Both the position numbers and the translations under genes were made by a program. Below are positions 5,411 to 6,646 of a stretch of DNA of 6,646 nt, piece after piece. The DNA comes from Actinomycetota bacterium (GTDB lineage Bacteria > Actinomycetota > Humimicrobiia > Humimicrobiales > Humimicrobiaceae): contig JAMCVO010000433.1 in assembly GCA_023475715.1 (NCBI GenBank), positions 1 through 6,646 of the forward strand, written 5' to 3'. The first letter of the stretch is position 1; each line of letters begins with the position of its first letter. Below the pieces are notes generated by a model. The model saw only the letters and a program-made list of their open reading frames with translations, was not told the DNA's origin and did not search any database.

Positions 5411-5477
5411 GACACTTATCAAACTGCAATTTTATTTTTATAGATTAGTTGTTGATAATTGCAGATTGATAACTGTC
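5411..5477. repeat. 67-bp near-perfect inverted repeat
   Basis: The 21-bp arms at 5411-5431 and 5457-5477 match at 19 of 21 positions. The core TTATCAAACTGCAATT (5416-5431) faces AATTGCAGATTGATAA (5457-5472) with a single mismatch. The 25-nt centre is AT-rich. Such an arm length is far beyond chance. Candidates are a small palindromic element, a recombination site, or a strong RNA hairpin; it has no T tail that would make it an obvious terminator. Confidence 0.7.
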
Positions 5478-5749
5478 CCTCCTTATCGCAAACTCTTTCC
5501 CTTCCACCTTCAAGCGTTTTCTGTCGTCGGAACTCTATGCACACCACACCACCAGACACATCGCTTATCTATATTCCCCAGCCCCCTGCCCATCCCCCGC
5601 TGTCGGTTCGGCTTCGCATTCAAAACCTAAAACCCTATGCTTCGCCGTCCCGCCATAGCCTTTCGTTTCGTTCGCCTTGTGGTTTTCTATCAACATCACG
5701 CCAAGTTCAATTGTTTTTGTACTAATTATTGTAATTTTACATTTAGCAT

Positions 5750-5770
5750 AAGGGGAAGAGCAAGGGGAAG
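5750..5770. repeat. 9-bp direct repeat AAGGGGAAG
   Basis: AAGGGGAAG occurs at 5750-5758 and 5762-5770, a 12-bp period. It sits just downstream of the tRNA terminator (on the minus strand). Purine-rich and possibly insignificant. Confidence 0.4.
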
Positions 5771-5785
5771 GAATAAATCTTATAA

Positions 5786-5820
5786 CAAAAAAGGGCTTAG
5801 ATTCATCACCTAAACCCTTT
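5786..5820 (-). terminator. Rho-independent terminator of tRNA-Asp
   Basis: Read on the minus strand, AAAGGGTTTAG (5820-5810), a loop of about 9 nt and CTAAGCCCTTTTTT (5800-5787) form a 10-bp stem with one G-T wobble followed by a run of T. It begins 13 nt after the tRNA 3' end, so it ends that transcript. Confidence 0.8.
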
Positions 5821-5832
5821 ATTTATAATGAG

Positions 5833-5907
5833 CGGGGTCGACGGGGCTCGAACCCGCGACCTTTGGATTGACAGTCCAATGTGCTAACCAAACTGCACCA
5901 CGACCCC
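5833..5907 (-). tRNA. tRNA-Asp (anticodon GTC)
   Basis: The minus strand folds as a full 75-nt cloverleaf. The acceptor is GGGGTCG/CGACCCC with discriminator G (typical for Asp), and the D stem is GTGC/GCAC with loop AGTTTGGTTA. The anticodon arm is TTGGA-CTGTCAA-TCCAA, with anticodon GTC. The T arm is GCGGG-TTCGAGC-CCCGT (one wobble pair). The CCA end is not encoded (CTC follows), so it must be added by nucleotidyltransferase. A -35-like TTGACT and a terminator flank it, so it is probably transcribed singly. tRNA 3' ends are common integration sites. The 3' end faces the gene-poor region, but I found no duplicate of it in the window. Confidence 0.95.
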
Positions 5908-5967
5908 TAAGAAAAACTCATCACAAAAATCCAAAGAAGAAAGAAAGCTTATTAATAAAGATTTTAT

Positions 5968-5996
5968 AATTTAAATTATTTTAATAATAAAGTCAA
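5968..5996 (-). promoter_or_regulatory. Probable promoter of tRNA-Asp
   Basis: On the minus strand, TTGACT (5996-5991, 5 of 6 to consensus) is followed after 17 nt by TAAATT (5973-5968, 4 of 6), about 60 nt before the tRNA. The AT-rich spacer makes alternative -10 positions (TATAAA slightly downstream) possible. Confidence 0.4.
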
Positions 5997-6066
5997 GAAA
6001 ATATGAATCCATATAACAGTAATATTTACCAAATGATCATCTGTATGGCATTTTCTCTCATCCTCT

Positions 6067-6646
6067 CTACTTAAGCATAATAATAACAACCTCATGAATA
6101 CTTGATGCTTCTAATTGAACTTTATTTCCTGAAACCGAAATCTTTGTTTCTTTATTATCAGCGGTTACTTTCAAAAACTCTGTATTAATGGAAATGTCTG
6201 CTTTATACTGCATTGGTTCTTCCATTACAGGCGGAAGAACCAAACGGCCATTCGGAAACGCTGCTGATGACGTCGTTGCCGGCGCCGAAAAACAAAGCAA
6301 ATGAATCAATAACCGGTTGTTAGTCATGTCATGTGTTATGACAGTTTCTACGTTTAATGTGGCTTTGACTTGTATTATTGGAGTAGGATTTAAAAAACGG
6401 ATCAAATTGCGAATCAGAAATCGGTGTTCCGGCATTCTATAATTACCTGCATAAGCAATATCTAACGCACAGGGAACGCAAATAACCCTGCCTTTGCCAT
6501 GCATGTTGATTAAAACCGCAGGACCTACCACCCTATCCGGTGACATGTGTCGGCTCCACTGATTTTCTTTCGAGCGATGTGCGATCATAAGCTCACCAAA
6601 CACCTGAGCTTCATCCGGTTCAAATGCAGCAAGTATTCATGAGGTT
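6067..6646 (-). CDS. C-terminal part of a beta-galactosidase-trimerisation-type glycoside hydrolase, frame broken near the contig end
   Basis: About 190 residues can be read, from ILAAFEPDEAQVFGEL (6636 leftward) to the stop TAG at 6067-6069. The middle, VGPAVLINMHGKGRVICVPC then AGNYRMPEHRFLIRNLIRFLNP, matches the pattern of the trimerisation-type (class-I glutamine-amidotransferase-like) domain. In that family a GKGRV-V strand precedes the L-L-x-N-x-I/L-R-x-x-x-P helix. The last part (NRLLIHLLCFS, KADISINTEFLK, VQLEASSIHEVVIIML) is the beta-sandwich tail typical of such enzymes. The catalytic part is beyond the window, so the substrate is unknown. A GTG at 6603 is not the true start, because homologous-looking sequence continues upstream to an in-frame TGA at 6637-6639. 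This is either a frameshift in a real gene or a sequencing error at the contig edge. Confidence 0.7.

Larger units (their letters stand above)
4614..5780. other. GC-richer, gene-poor region with several inverted repeats
   Basis: About 1.15 kb with visibly higher GC content and, from roughly 5310 to 5700, a strong pyrimidine bias on the plus strand. No ORF shows recognisable domains; the only one I regard as possible is at 4973-5173 on the minus strand. Structures seen: 10-bp direct repeat AACGAATTAC at 4858-4867 and 4872-4881; long-range 11-bp inverted repeat 4710-4720 / 4941-4951; hairpins at 5175-5277 and 5411-5477; a GCTTCGC repeat at 5611 and 5639. This may be an acquired cassette-like segment or degraded genes. 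Confidence 0.5.

Noticed and set aside
5313..5725. Overlapping plus-strand frames of 105 and 88 codons
   Set aside because: Pro/Ser/His-rich products arise from the pyrimidine-rich strand bias; no ribosome binding site or domain, and they overlap each other and the 67-bp palindrome.

Overview
This 6.6 kb window is AT-rich bacterial DNA from an organism I cannot place. Two type II lipoproteins with +2 alanine suggest a diderm. Strong Shine-Dalgarno sequences before some genes, a tRNA without an encoded CCA end, and a glycoside-hydrolase-like C-terminus of a kind common in environmental bacteria fit several phyla (Spirochaetota, PVC group, Bacteroidota and others). The first 12 bases match the 3' end of the Illumina adapter, so position 1 is probably a contig edge and not a biological boundary.

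Layout. Positions 13-369 hold the C-terminal end of a coiled-coil regulatory-type protein. Positions 394-2860 form the most interesting block. Two copies of a 19-bp repeat sit on the promoter of an AlpA/excisionase-like protein. This is followed 20 bp later by a DnaB-N/RecA-type (RepA-like, AAA_25) ATPase. At the 3' end of the ATPase gene begins an array of GGTTACTC units on a 9-bp period, with the same unit inverted downstream. A small basic orphan protein follows, then an 87-bp segment closed by a perfect GC-rich 9-bp stem. I read this as the replication module (initiator/helicase plus iteron-like origin) of a small integrated element or phage satellite. No integrase, primase or structural gene is visible.

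Positions 2861-3514 are AT-rich and mostly non-coding, with hairpins and repeats. Positions 3515-4406 carry two tandem paralogous lipoproteins of unknown function. Positions 4465-4613 are a probable 139-bp MITE with terminal inverted repeats and a TTTAA target duplication. Positions 4614-5780 are a GC-richer, gene-poor stretch with strand-biased composition and several hairpins. One resembles an integron attC site in layout only, and another is a 67-bp near-perfect palindrome.

On the minus strand at the right end lie tRNA-Asp(GTC), with its own terminator and probable promoter, and the C-terminal part of a beta-galactosidase-trimerisation-type protein. The reading frame of that gene is broken 10 bases from the window end, by mutation or sequencing error.
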